From an uncultured Anaerolineae bacterium (GTDB lineage Bacteria; Chloroflexota; Anaerolineae; Anaerolineales; Villigracilaceae), in NCBI GenBank assembly GCA_903822545.1, contig CAIJPN010000048.1, forward strand, positions 1-64,000: a stretch of DNA of 64,000 nt, read 5' to 3'. The notes below the pieces were generated by a model. It was not told the origin of the DNA. It saw only the letters and a list, made by a program, of their open reading frames with translations, and ran no database searches. The translations under genes and the position numbers were made by a program. This document shows, piece by piece, positions 17,651 to 26,234 of the stretch. The first letter of the stretch is position 1. Each line of letters opens with the position of its first letter.

Positions 17651-17736
17651 AAGGATTGAGATGACGCCTATGCAAGGTTTCAAGTTTTCCCCGGTAAGAC
17701 ATGCGTGAGCACACGGCTGTATACGTGTGCTTTTTT
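17651..17736 (+). ncRNA. Candidate small RNA or attenuated leader upstream of the SWIM gene
   Basis: An ~85-nt transcript is defined by the promoter at 17616-17644 and the terminator at 17708-17736. It contains the repeated words TTTGCAAGGATT and TATGCAAGGTTT. The 5' arm of the terminator can also form CGTG-AGCA-CACG (17704-17715), which would exclude the terminator stem, so a switching attenuator is possible. No known riboswitch class was recognised. Confidence 0.45.
17708..17736 (+). terminator. Intrinsic terminator
   Basis: AGCACACG (17708-17715), 8-nt loop, CGTGTGCT (17724-17731) followed by TTTTTT. It lies only 27 bp before the start of the SWIM-domain gene, which suggests either that it ends a small RNA or that it controls read-through into that gene. 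Confidence 0.75.
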
Positions 17737-17762
17737 ATTCTCTAATGCGAAGGAGATAAATG

Positions 17763-18005
17763 ATGGACTACGGATTGATCGGAAAAATTGAGAAAGCCAA
17801 ACGCTACGCTGAAGACCGCAAGCGTTTTACGTTCCATTCGTTTGATGTCACGTTCCGCGGCGACAACAACGATCATCATGTTACTTTCAATGATGGCGTT
17901 TTTCACTGCGACTGTGAATTTTTCCTGACCCATAAACGCTGCGGGCACACAATGGCGATAGAGATATTGTTAAAGGATATGGTTCCCGAAGTGAAGGAAG
18001 CGTAA
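17763..18005 (+). CDS. Free-standing SWIM zinc-finger protein
   Basis: 80 residues. An AAGGAG site (17750-17755) precedes two adjacent ATGs (17760, 17763); the second has better spacing. The C-terminal half is a complete SWIM zinc finger, CxCxnCxH: FHCDCEFFLTHKRCGHTMA, preceded by the usual strands FHSFDVTFRGD and HHVTFNDG. SWIM domains bind zinc and mediate DNA or protein contacts, often as part of SWI2/SNF2 or transposase proteins; here it is nearly the whole protein. It is flanked by terminators on both sides and so is a one-gene transcript. Function unknown; a small nucleic-acid-binding or regulatory role is a guess. Confidence 0.8.
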   Translation: MDYGLIGKIEKAKRYAEDRKRFTFHSFDVTFRGDNNDHHVTFNDGVFHCDCEFFLTHKRCGHTMAIEILLKDMVPEVKEA

Positions 18006-18024
18006 CATACAATTGAATAGCCAA

Positions 18025-18055
18025 CCCTGGAGGCCGTAAGCCTCCAGGGTTTTTT
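18025..18055 (+). terminator. Intrinsic terminator after the SWIM gene
   Basis: CCCTGGAGG (18025-18033), loop CCGTAAG, CCTCCAGGG (18041-18049), then TTTTTT. A strong classical terminator. Confidence 0.9.
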
Positions 18056-18206
18056 AATTCAAATTATTGTTATGAGAATATTGTTACCCAGCTTGTTTAT
18101 GTAGAATGCACCGATTTTGGTCATCGTCCTGTATAATCTGCAATCGCGGTTTTCGGCTTGGATGAAAATTCACAATACACTCTCAGAAAAACAGGAATCA
18201 TTTCTT

Positions 18207-19895
18207 ATGCAGATCGAGCGTTTCGCAAGACAATTGGAAGAATCGACCATCAAGCGTCATCTGTTTTTCCTGGCGGCCACCCTCGTCACAGTGTTGCTGA
18301 TAGGCTATCACTTTGGCACCTTTGACGAGGGAATGCACATCCCCTTCCTGAAGGCCAATGCCGACCCCACGCTGTATCCCAGCGACCCAATGATCGGCCT
18401 GAAAGAAATTTACTACTCCTATTTCTGGTTGTTCTTTATTCCAATCTTGAAAATGGGCTGGCTCGAACCTGTGCTGTTTATAGTCCATCTCGCCACAATC
18501 TACCTGAGCTTTTGGGCAATCTGGGATTTAAGCCATACCCTCTTTCGCAACTCACTGGCCTCGATGCTCAGCCTGTTCGGCATCATCGTGCCACATTTCA
18601 GCTTTGTCGGCTTCCCAATCTTCGAATTTGCACCCCTCAGCCGGACATTTGTCCTGCCATTCCTGATAATCGCCGTCAACCAGTTCTTCAAAAGACGCAT
18701 TCCATTGGCTTTCCTGATAGCCGGCATCATGTACAACATCCATGTTGTCTCAGTCAATTTCGTCCTGGCGATGTTTGGATTGGCTTGTCTGTTGGAATTT
18801 CGCCGTATCGGCATCAAAACCCTGCTCCTGAGCGCTTTCCTCTTCATCATTTCCGCCCTGCCAGTTTTGATGTGGAAAGCGGGCGGTACGCCTGTCGATT
18901 TTACCTTGCGCCCAGATTGGGTCGCCTTTCTCAACAAAACCTATTTCCTGCACATTTTTGCCATGTTTGGGCCATATCCTGGCCCCTGGGCTGTCACCTT
19001 CGGCGGATTCAGCGCCCTGGTATTGTTTTTCCTGGCCGATCCATTCGATGCCAAGACCGAAATCGCTGTCACTGCCCATAACTTTATTTACGCAGGCATC
19101 ATCGTCGTGCTGGTCAACCTTTTCACGGTGTATTTCCTGCCCGTTACCATCATCATCCAATCACAGATTGCCCGCATCGGCCTGTGGATTTTGATCCTGG
19201 CTTATGTTTTCTTCGCCAATTACATCGTCAAACTCTACACCGAAAAAACTGTTTCGCGGGTGGCCCTTGCAACGCTAATTGTTGCCTACATCTTTTCACC
19301 AACACCCATCCTGGTGGTAATTGTCTGGATGGTGATCATGTTCGTTCGCAATCCGCGTATTCACCGCCTGGCAGCAGTCCTGACGCCCCTGACCATTCTC
19401 TCCACCTACGGCATTGTGCTGCTGCTGGGATTCTGGACGCCCGGTATTTTCATTTATGGGCAGTTCACCCCCTGGGTAGATGTCCAGCATTGGGCGCGTG
19501 AAAATACTCCCAAAGAAGCCCGCTTCATCACACCGCCCGAACGCTGGGGCGTACAGGAATCAGATTGGCGTGTGCACTCCGAGCGCTCGAGCGCGGCAAC
19601 TTTTTCAGAGTTGCTTGTGGCAGCCTTCCAGCCGGGTTATGAAGTAGGCTGGGAACCTCGCTTTGAGTTGGTGGCTCCCGGGGCGTTTGCAAAATTTAAT
19701 GGGGATTATTTCGCCAATGTCCGGTATACCCACGATGCTTATTATGGCCTATCCACGGATCAGTTGCTCAATGCGGCTTGCAAACTGGACGCCCAGTATA
19801 TTGTATTTGAAAAGCCTTCGCTGCACGAACTGCCGGTTGCTTACCAGAATAGCGGATTTGTTATTTACGATATGACTCAAACCGCCTGCCCGTAA
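18207..19895 (+). CDS. Polytopic membrane protein, DUF6798/glycosyltransferase-C-like
   Basis: 562 residues from ATG 18207, chosen for the AGGA 10 bp upstream; in-frame starts at 18162 (ATG) and 18117 (TTG) are possible. About 12-13 membrane helices fill residues 15-430, and a soluble, presumably extracytoplasmic domain of ~130 residues follows (HWARENTPKEARFITPPERWG...). The first loop carries FDEGMHIPFLKANADPTLYPSDPM, an acidic loop like the one in GT-C fold lipid-linked sugar transferases. The order of helices then a terminal globular domain starting with a 'Trp-Ala-x-x-Asn-Thr-Pro' segment is typical of such proteins. No enzymatic activity can be assigned. It is a single-gene unit between two terminators. 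Confidence 0.7.
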   Translation: MQIERFARQLEESTIKRHLFFLAATLVTVLLIGYHFGTFDEGMHIPFLKANADPTLYPSDPMIGLKEIYYSYFWLFFIPILKMGWLEPVLFIVHLATIYLSFWAIWDLSHTLFRNSLASMLSLFGIIVPHFSFVGFPIFEFAPLSRTFVLPFLIIAVNQFFKRRIPLAFLIAGIMYNIHVVSVNFVLAMFGLACLLEFRRIGIKTLLLSAFLFIISALPVLMWKAGGTPVDFTLRPDWVAFLNKTYFLHIFAMFGPYPGPWAVTFGGFSALVLFFLADPFDAKTEIAVTAHNFIYAGIIVVLVNLFTVYFLPVTIIIQSQIARIGLWILILAYVFFANYIVKLYTEKTVSRVALATLIVAYIFSPTPILVVIVWMVIMFVRNPRIHRLAAVLTPLTILSTYGIVLLLGFWTPGIFIYGQFTPWVDVQHWARENTPKEARFITPPERWGVQESDWRVHSERSSAATFSELLVAAFQPGYEVGWEPRFELVAPGAFAKFNGDYFANVRYTHDAYYGLSTDQLLNAACKLDAQYIVFEKPSLHELPVAYQNSGFVIYDMTQTACP

Positions 19896-19915
19896 AAGCA
19901 GGCGATTTAATGGAT

Positions 19916-19956
19916 CAGGAGCCAGGAATATCCCTTTCCTGGCTCCTGGCGTTTTT
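19916..19956 (+). terminator. Intrinsic terminator
   Basis: CAGGAGCCAGGA (19916-19927) pairs with TCCTGGCTCCTG (19937-19948), followed by GCG and TTTTT. It ends the membrane-protein gene, facing the convergent DUF4129 gene. Confidence 0.8.
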
Positions 19957-19967
19957 GGGGGGAAGCA

Positions 19968-21593
19968 TCATTTCCCTTTTGGGCGCAGCGCCTTGCGGAT
20001 GCGCTCCCACAGCGAGTGGGCGCGGGCTACCTGGGGAGCTTCTACCGGGCGGGGAGAGTAACGGGCGGCGACGAAGGTTTCGGTCAACGCATCAATCTCC
20101 GCCTGGACTTCTGGCAAGGCCGGGTCGAGGGCGGCGGCGTATTCGGCGGGGGTTTGGGATGGTTTGCGAGGCAATCCGCGTTCGCCGCCGCGACGAATGA
20201 GCGCGAGGTAGTAGAAGGTGATGCGCTGGCGGGTATCCAGGCGGCGGGGGTTGAGAAAGTTGAAGCCGGATCGGGCTGGGGTGGAAAACCGTCCAAGCAG
20301 TTGGCGCAACCCCTCCGTGGCGGAGTGTGAGAGTTCCCTGGCGCTGGTGAAAAGGCCGTGGAGGAGCTTCCAGAGTGTGCCAAGCCGCAGGTTTTGCAAA
20401 ACTTTTTCCAGGGCAGAGGCCAGCCCGGCGTGCTGGCGGATGAATTGGAGCAGGGCGAATCCAATCAGCGCGATTAAAAGTCCCCAGGTGAAAGCAGATT
20501 TGACCAGGTCAAGCCAGGGATTGCCGGTGGGGGCCATGCTTTCGGGCGTGGGGAAAAGTTCGGGCGCGGGAGGGGGCGTAGGCTCGATGGTTGGCGCGGG
20601 TTGTTTTATCCCGAAGATGGAAAGAATCAGCCCCAGCAGGGAGGCAAATCCAAATAGCAAAAATTGCATCAAGTAAAAGATGAAAGCCATTAAACCCTGA
20701 AGCAGGCTGCCCATCACAGAGAAAAATCCCAGGCTGAAACTGGTCGGCAACAGGCTGGCCAGCCCCATCAACAGGAGCAGGAATGCCAACCCGTAAGCAG
20801 CCCAACGCGCGGCCATGGCGGTTGGAATGTGGATCCGCTGGTAGCTCCACTGGGTGTGCAGCGACATGAACTGTCCCTGGCCGAGCAGCGCCAGCCCGAG
20901 CATAAAGTAGGCCAGGGTGCTTAAGCTGCCGGTGGATGTGTTGATGATGGATAGTACGGGCTCGCCGCTGTTGAAAAAGGCGCGCAAGTTGACGCGCAGG
21001 ATGGCCGTCAGGATGACGAGCACGATACCCTGGCCGAGCACCAGGTTCATTAAGCGAATGCGCGCTGGCAGGGTGTTGCGCGGCGCGGCAAAATCTTCTT
21101 CCAGGGCCACCAGCCCCTGTGTCAGGCCCATTTCTCCGATCAGGTCGGCAAAATACCCGCTTGATATCCAGTTTGCGATGGTGAGCACGATGGCCGCAAT
21201 ATATTCTGGCCGGAAAAACTGGTCGATAAAGTTGTTCCCCAGCGCGGATAAATCAGCCAGGAACCCGGCCATGCCGCCCGAAAAAGCCAGCATCAGCCGC
21301 AGCGCCACCAGGATGAGCACCCACTGTGCCCCGAAGGCTTTCAGCCAATCACTGGTGAGCAGCGAGATGCGCGTGAAGCTGTGGTAACTGTACTGCCGTT
21401 CCAGGCTGACCAGCACACTGATGAGCATAAAAGTTAAAACCGGCCAGGTGGGCAGCGCCTTAAGGATGAGCTGGCTGGCCGTCAGGCTGGCGCAAGCCAT
21501 CATGGCGGCGACCAGCCAGTAACCGGTCTGGCGGTAGACCGATTCGGTGCGCAGGGCTTCGGGGGGTAGTTGGGAGGCTCTCATTTTCGCCAC
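19968..21593 (-). CDS. Membrane protein with C-terminal DUF4129 domain
   Basis: 541 residues. About ten hydrophobic helices occupy residues 25-400, interrupted by a Pro-rich loop (APTIEPTPPPAPELFPTPES). The C-terminal ~100 residues match DUF4129 (PF13559): RQRITFYYLALIRRGGERGLPRK, TPAEYAAALDPALPE and LTETFVAARYSPRPV. DUF4129 normally sits at the end of transglutaminase-type proteins or beside MoxR/DUF58 genes. Here it is the last gene of a MoxR-DUF58-DUF4129 operon and overlaps the DUF58 gene by 13 bp. The molecular role of the set is not established; it is thought to act in assembly or quality control of cell-surface complexes. Confidence 0.85.
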   Translation of the reverse strand: MAKMRASQLPPEALRTESVYRQTGYWLVAAMMACASLTASQLILKALPTWPVLTFMLISVLVSLERQYSYHSFTRISLLTSDWLKAFGAQWVLILVALRLMLAFSGGMAGFLADLSALGNNFIDQFFRPEYIAAIVLTIANWISSGYFADLIGEMGLTQGLVALEEDFAAPRNTLPARIRLMNLVLGQGIVLVILTAILRVNLRAFFNSGEPVLSIINTSTGSLSTLAYFMLGLALLGQGQFMSLHTQWSYQRIHIPTAMAARWAAYGLAFLLLLMGLASLLPTSFSLGFFSVMGSLLQGLMAFIFYLMQFLLFGFASLLGLILSIFGIKQPAPTIEPTPPPAPELFPTPESMAPTGNPWLDLVKSAFTWGLLIALIGFALLQFIRQHAGLASALEKVLQNLRLGTLWKLLHGLFTSARELSHSATEGLRQLLGRFSTPARSGFNFLNPRRLDTRQRITFYYLALIRRGGERGLPRKPSQTPAEYAAALDPALPEVQAEIDALTETFVAARYSPRPVEAPQVARAHSLWERIRKALRPKGK

Positions 21594-22792
21594 TGATCGA
21601 GATCGTGTTCGCTGGCAATGGATACCACCGGGATGCCGAAAATACCGGCTTTGTGGCTGATTTCGCTCGCGGGCGCGCCGCGCCCGGCCAGTACCAGCAG
21701 GGTATTCTGCCCGGCGCGGCGGGCCTGGTACAACTCATCTAGCAGGGCATCCCCGGCGCTGCCGGTGATGACGATCAGCGTGGTGCCCCAGGGCAATTGG
21801 GCGCGTTGGCGCTGGAGCAGAATCGGCAGCGGGACGGCTGCGCTCATCTCGGCGCGCGCCAGGGTTTCGAGCAGGCGCATCAGGTGTGCCTGTCCTTTGC
21901 GCGGTGGGAAGTTTTGTGGCAGACCATCCGCTGCCAGCGGGTCGCGCCCGTTGACGAGCAGCCCGACGGTTTGTTTTTGGGATACGATCCAACTGGCAAG
22001 CGAAGCGGCGATCACCACTGCCAGTTCGGTGTCATCGATGCGGCTGCGAAAGCTGTAATCATCTACCGCCAGGTTGAGCACCAGCAGCGTCTCGAGCGCA
22101 ATCGACGGTTCGAACAGCTTGACCTGCATCTGCCCGGTGGAGGCGCTAGCTTTCCAATCCACCCGGCGCAGCGAATCCCCGGCCACATATTCGCGCTTGC
22201 CAAAAACGCGCGTGGGGTCTTCAAACAGCGGGCGGGCATGGCGCAGCGTGCCATGCGGTGAGCGCGAGGGCAGGCGTACGCTTTTCAGCGGCACAATTTT
22301 GGGATAGACCGTTATAAACTGGCTCGATCCTTCGGATGAAATCGCCCCGCTCAGGCCCAGGATATCCCCGGTGGAAAGGATCAGCGGCCCAACTGGATAA
22401 CAGCCCCGTTTAAGCGCTTCGAGAGTGTACTCAAACTGGACTCCGGCCCGCCCTGCCAGTTGCGTCACGCGTTGGAACGGTTTCGACCCGCCCAGCGCCA
22501 CCGACAGCGCCTCACGCACTTCCAGCCACGGGAGCGGCAGCCAGCCCTGGTTTTTAACCCGCAGCTGGATATTGATCTTTTCTCCCAGGAATGCATGGTC
22601 GCTGAATTCGCGCTCGTGTGCCACCTGTCCCAATGCGTGACGGCTCCACCACGTTCCGGCGGCAAAAGCGCCCAGAATAAGGTACAGCAGCGTCAGCGCA
22701 AAATCATCCTGCAGGAAAGATGCAACCAGCAGCAGGAGAACCAGCAGGGAGAAAAAAGTATCAAGCATGGCAATTTTGGAGTGCGGAAGCAA
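21581..22792 (-). CDS. DUF58 domain protein (MoxR-associated)
   Basis: 403 residues (an internal ATG at 22768 would remove 8 residues and is equally plausible). Two N-terminal membrane helices (FFSLLVLLLLVASFLQ and LTLLYLILGAFAAGTWW) are followed by a beta-rich region and the DUF58 core with FGKREYVAGDSLRRVDWKASASTGQMQVK, including the signature RRVDWKASA. The C-terminal part resembles a von Willebrand A fold (LLVLNLAVDDYS, TLIVITGSAGD). It starts 18 bp after the MoxR gene. Such proteins are the usual partner of MoxR ATPases. Confidence 0.9.
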   Translation of the reverse strand: MLPHSKIAMLDTFFSLLVLLLLVASFLQDDFALTLLYLILGAFAAGTWWSRHALGQVAHEREFSDHAFLGEKINIQLRVKNQGWLPLPWLEVREALSVALGGSKPFQRVTQLAGRAGVQFEYTLEALKRGCYPVGPLILSTGDILGLSGAISSEGSSQFITVYPKIVPLKSVRLPSRSPHGTLRHARPLFEDPTRVFGKREYVAGDSLRRVDWKASASTGQMQVKLFEPSIALETLLVLNLAVDDYSFRSRIDDTELAVVIAASLASWIVSQKQTVGLLVNGRDPLAADGLPQNFPPRKGQAHLMRLLETLARAEMSAAVPLPILLQRQRAQLPWGTTLIVITGSAGDALLDELYQARRAGQNTLLVLAGRGAPASEISHKAGIFGIPVVSIASEHDLDQWRK

Positions 22793-22810
22793 AGCTTGCG
22801 CAGCGACAAA

Positions 22811-23752
22811 TTACGGAACCAATCCCAACGGTGTGGATTCAATCACATCCGCCAGGATGGATGCGGCGCTTCGTCCGCGCAGTTCGGCTTCTGGTTTGAC
22901 GATCAGGCGGTGGGTTAATGTAACCGGGGCCAGCAGCTTAACATCGTCTGGCAAGACGTGATCGCGTCCACGCAGGGCTGCCAGGGCCTGGGATGTCTTA
23001 AACAGGGCCAGGCTCCCGCGCGGACTGATGCCAAGAGCCAGGTCGGGGTGACTGCGGGTAGCGGCAGCCAAATCCACAATGTATTTTTGCAGGGTTTCAT
23101 CCACATGCACTTCCCAAACCTGGCGCTGGAGGGCGGCCAACCCGCCGCCCTCGACAACTTTTTCCAGCTTCGTGATCGGGTGCTCGTGCTGGAGATTGAG
23201 CAAAATCTGGCGCTCATCTGCCGGGGATGGATATCCAAGCGAAATCCGCATCAGGAAACGGTCAAGCTGGGCTTCGGGCAGCGGGAAGGTACCCTCGTAC
23301 TCGATCGGATTCTGGGTTGCGAGCACCAGGAAAGGCCGTGGCAGTTCGCGGGTGGTGCCATCTACCGTCACCTGTTGTTCCTGCATCGCCTCCAGTAGGG
23401 CCGATTGGGTGCGCGGCGTGGCGCGGTTGATCTCGTCGGCCAGCAGGATGTTGACAAAAATCGGGCCGGGGCGAAACTCAAAATCACCATTTTTCTGGTT
23501 AAAAATTGAAACGCCGGTCACATCGTTGGGCATCAGGTCTGGAGTGCATTGGATGCGCTTGAAGTTGATGCCCAGGCTGACCGATACTGCGCGCGCCAGC
23601 ATAGTCTTGCCCGAACCGGGCACATCTTCCAGCAGCACATGGCCCTCGCACAGCAGTGCCACCATCAGCATTTCCAGCGCGGTGCGCTTGCCGATGATGA
23701 CTTTTTCAACGTTGTTTATGATTTGGTTGGTGAAGGTGTGAATATTTTCCAT
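22811..23752 (-). CDS. MoxR family AAA+ ATPase
   Basis: 313 residues, standard length. The Walker A is EDVPGSGKTMLAR (44-54), Walker B ILLADEINRATPRTQSALLEAMQE, sensor 1 VLATQNPIEYEGTFPLPEAQLDRF, and sensor 2 SPRGSLALFKTSQALA. It is a chaperone-like ATPase thought to insert cofactors or remodel membrane or secreted protein complexes with the DUF58 and DUF4129 partners encoded downstream. It is the first gene of the three-gene operon. Confidence 0.95.
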   Translation of the reverse strand: MENIHTFTNQIINNVEKVIIGKRTALEMLMVALLCEGHVLLEDVPGSGKTMLARAVSVSLGINFKRIQCTPDLMPNDVTGVSIFNQKNGDFEFRPGPIFVNILLADEINRATPRTQSALLEAMQEQQVTVDGTTRELPRPFLVLATQNPIEYEGTFPLPEAQLDRFLMRISLGYPSPADERQILLNLQHEHPITKLEKVVEGGGLAALQRQVWEVHVDETLQKYIVDLAAATRSHPDLALGISPRGSLALFKTSQALAALRGRDHVLPDDVKLLAPVTLTHRLIVKPEAELRGRSAASILADVIESTPLGLVP

Positions 23753-23880
23753 GGGTAGTTTTTCTTATCAGAGTTTCAACATTTGTGACAATTTTTCGGA
23801 ATTGTTGGTTTTGCTAATAAAGATTATAAGCGGCAACCGGCTCAAAATTGGAACAAGGTTTTTGGGGCTGAATAATACCC

Positions 23881-23917
23881 AACGAAAAACGACGGCCAAA
23901 TGCCGTCGTTTTTCGTT
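23881..23917 (-). terminator. 16-bp perfect stem, terminator of the histidine kinase gene
   Basis: AACGAAAAACGACGGC and its exact complement around the loop CAAAT. Read on the minus strand the 3' arm carries TCGTTTTTCGTT. It lies 15 bp after the kinase stop codon and separates that gene from the MoxR operon. Confidence 0.8.
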
Positions 23918-23931
23918 GAAGAGATCCACTT

Positions 23932-26148
23932 TTATAACTTCAACTTCACTGCGCTGCCCATGCGCACCGTTTTGCTTTCACTTTGTGCCCGCAGTGGCAG
24001 GATGACGTGGAAAATACTGCCGGGGCATTTTTCTTCATCGTAGCCCGCACTCTCAACCCAGATGCGCCCGCCGTGAACTTCGACAATGCCACGCGAGAGC
24101 GCTAACCCCAACCCCACGCCGGAGCCCTTGAATTTGGTTTTCCCGGTTGAGTGACGATTGATCAACTCGCCAGGTTGGTAAAACTTGGTGAAAATCACTT
24201 CCTGGAAATCTTTATCGATGCCCACGCCTGTATCCGTCACCACAATTTCGATGCCACCCTCGGGCAGGTCACGGTTATTGGGCAAGACTTGTTTGCCGCT
24301 GATGGTGACTTTCCCGCCATTGGGTGTGAATTTGATGGCGTTGATGATCAGATGGTAGAACAGCTTTTTGAGCGCATTGGGATCGGCTGTGATGGAGGGC
24401 AATTGCGGCAGGTCAATATCCATTTCTTGCTGACGCTCGGCCACCATTTTGGCCATTTCCTGGGCCAGCCCGCGGATCAATTCTGTTACAAAAACATCCT
24501 GGCGAGTCAGTTCAATTGTGCGCGTATCGATCTGTGCGATGTCAAACATCGAGTCCATGATCTCGATCAGGCGCAGTGTGCTTTTGTGGATACCTTTCAG
24601 GATGTCGCGCACGGCTGAATCGAGCGTATCGTTTTCAAGCAGCATTTCGGTGTAGGCCTTGGCGACTGTAAGAGGGGTGCGCAGTTCGTGCGAGGCGATG
24701 CTGATGAAGTTGGATTTGGTCGATTCGATCTTTGCCAGGTCGTGGTTGGCCTTGTCAAGGTAGGTATAGGCTTCGCGGATCTGGTTGTTGAGTTTTTTCA
24801 GGTTTTCAACCAGGCGCGCATTTTGCAGTGCCACACCAGTTTGACTGGCAATGGTGGAGAGCAGGATCAGGTCTTCTTCAGTGTAGCGGCGGCGCGAGTT
24901 TTTTGGGCCGAGTGCCAGCAGGCCGATCCACTCATCTTTGGAGATGATCGGGACGTAGACATCCATATCCAGCGAGGCCAGCCATTTGCGTTCCATCACA
25001 TCTGTGTTGCGGAAAGGCGGCGCAAAATCGATGTCATATTGCAGCAGCGGTTTGTGTTCTCCACTGAGCGATGCTACCACCGGGCTGTCGCCGCGCAGGC
25101 GGCCGGGTTGGGCTATGCTGGTGCCGTTGGCGGTGCGGATACACGTCAGCCGGTAAATTTTCAGTTCGGCTTCGCCAATTTCCGGGTCGATCAGGAACAA
25201 TAGGCCGCGTTCAATTTCCAGGGCGCGGGTGATTGTATCCAGCGCGGCAGTGGCCAGCTTGTCGATATCCAAAATGTTGCTGATGTTGATGCTATACTCG
25301 CGCAGCGTCTTGGATGAGTCGTACACTTCTACTTTGAATAGCCTGTCGATGGCCCCGCGCACAAAATTATGCAGCGGCGCATAGATCACCGAGATGAGCA
25401 GCGCGATGGATGCCCCGATCAGCAATGGGTTGAAGCCCGGTGTTGTGCGGAAGATTGATTGCGCCAGCAGCGACCCGCTGATGTAAATGCCCATCGAAAG
25501 GGTAATTGTCGCCAGGTAGACCAGGAACGAGCGGAAGATATCGCGCATATCCAGGATGTGGTGCTGCAAAATCACATACGACATCACCATAACTGCCAGC
25601 AGGCGCAGCGCCCCGTGCATAAAATCGTTCTGGTAGAACACGGTCACATCGTTGGCGATTGTGAGCAGCAGCACAGGCCCCCAATACATCACCCGGTTGC
25701 GCTGGATCGGCTGGCGGGTTTGCATAAAAGCCCGCACAAACATAAAGATGAAGACACCGCTAAATAATACCCAGGTCAAGAACAGGATCAGGAAGTTGCC
25801 GGTAAAAGCCACCCCCGCCACCAGCACCAGGGCCAGCGCAAACACCCATTTTTGATTGAAAGAAATAAAATTCAGGAAAGATTCCAGCATCAGCAGGGCC
25901 AGCAGCAGGGCGCCGATATTTCCCACCAGCGTCAGGGCCGCGCCGTTCAGCGCAACCACCCAGCCTGTCAATCCCAAAAAACGAATCACACCCAGCCCCA
26001 GCGCAATAATCAGGTAAGCCACCAGCAGGAAGATGGGAAAATCAAAACTACGCGGACGCCGCAGCGCAAAAACCAGCAACGCTGCATAAATCACCACTGC
26101 GACCGCCAGGGGCACAAGCTCAGACAAAGGCAATTCGTATAAGCCCAT
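23932..26148 (-). CDS. Membrane sensor histidine kinase (7TM-GAF-HisKA-HATPase)
   Basis: 738 residues. Seven to nine hydrophobic helices span residues 8-270. A GAF domain (about 300-440: ERGLLFLIDPEIGEAELKIY, GLLALGPKNSRRRYTEEDLILLSTIASQTGVALQNARLV) is followed by a coiled linker, HisKA with the phospho-acceptor His in [20 protein letters not shown] (about residue 486), and a full HATPase domain: INAIKFTPNGG, VTDTGVGIDKDF, GSGVGLGLALSRGIVEVHGG. No response regulator gene is next to it, so it is an orphan kinase. The lipid-embedded N-terminus and GAF suggest it senses a membrane-soluble or intracellular small ligand. Confidence 0.93.
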   Translation of the reverse strand: MGLYELPLSELVPLAVAVVIYAALLVFALRRPRSFDFPIFLLVAYLIIALGLGVIRFLGLTGWVVALNGAALTLVGNIGALLLALLMLESFLNFISFNQKWVFALALVLVAGVAFTGNFLILFLTWVLFSGVFIFMFVRAFMQTRQPIQRNRVMYWGPVLLLTIANDVTVFYQNDFMHGALRLLAVMVMSYVILQHHILDMRDIFRSFLVYLATITLSMGIYISGSLLAQSIFRTTPGFNPLLIGASIALLISVIYAPLHNFVRGAIDRLFKVEVYDSSKTLREYSINISNILDIDKLATAALDTITRALEIERGLLFLIDPEIGEAELKIYRLTCIRTANGTSIAQPGRLRGDSPVVASLSGEHKPLLQYDIDFAPPFRNTDVMERKWLASLDMDVYVPIISKDEWIGLLALGPKNSRRRYTEEDLILLSTIASQTGVALQNARLVENLKKLNNQIREAYTYLDKANHDLAKIESTKSNFISIASHELRTPLTVAKAYTEMLLENDTLDSAVRDILKGIHKSTLRLIEIMDSMFDIAQIDTRTIELTRQDVFVTELIRGLAQEMAKMVAERQQEMDIDLPQLPSITADPNALKKLFYHLIINAIKFTPNGGKVTISGKQVLPNNRDLPEGGIEIVVTDTGVGIDKDFQEVIFTKFYQPGELINRHSTGKTKFKGSGVGLGLALSRGIVEVHGGRIWVESAGYDEEKCPGSIFHVILPLRAQSESKTVRMGSAVKLKL

Positions 26149-26234
26149 CTTAGCTTAAGTATACCCGAAATTGGCTTTTCACAATCACTCCATTGGGGTA
26201 TAGTTAGCGAAATTGCCATACATAGGAATCTAAA

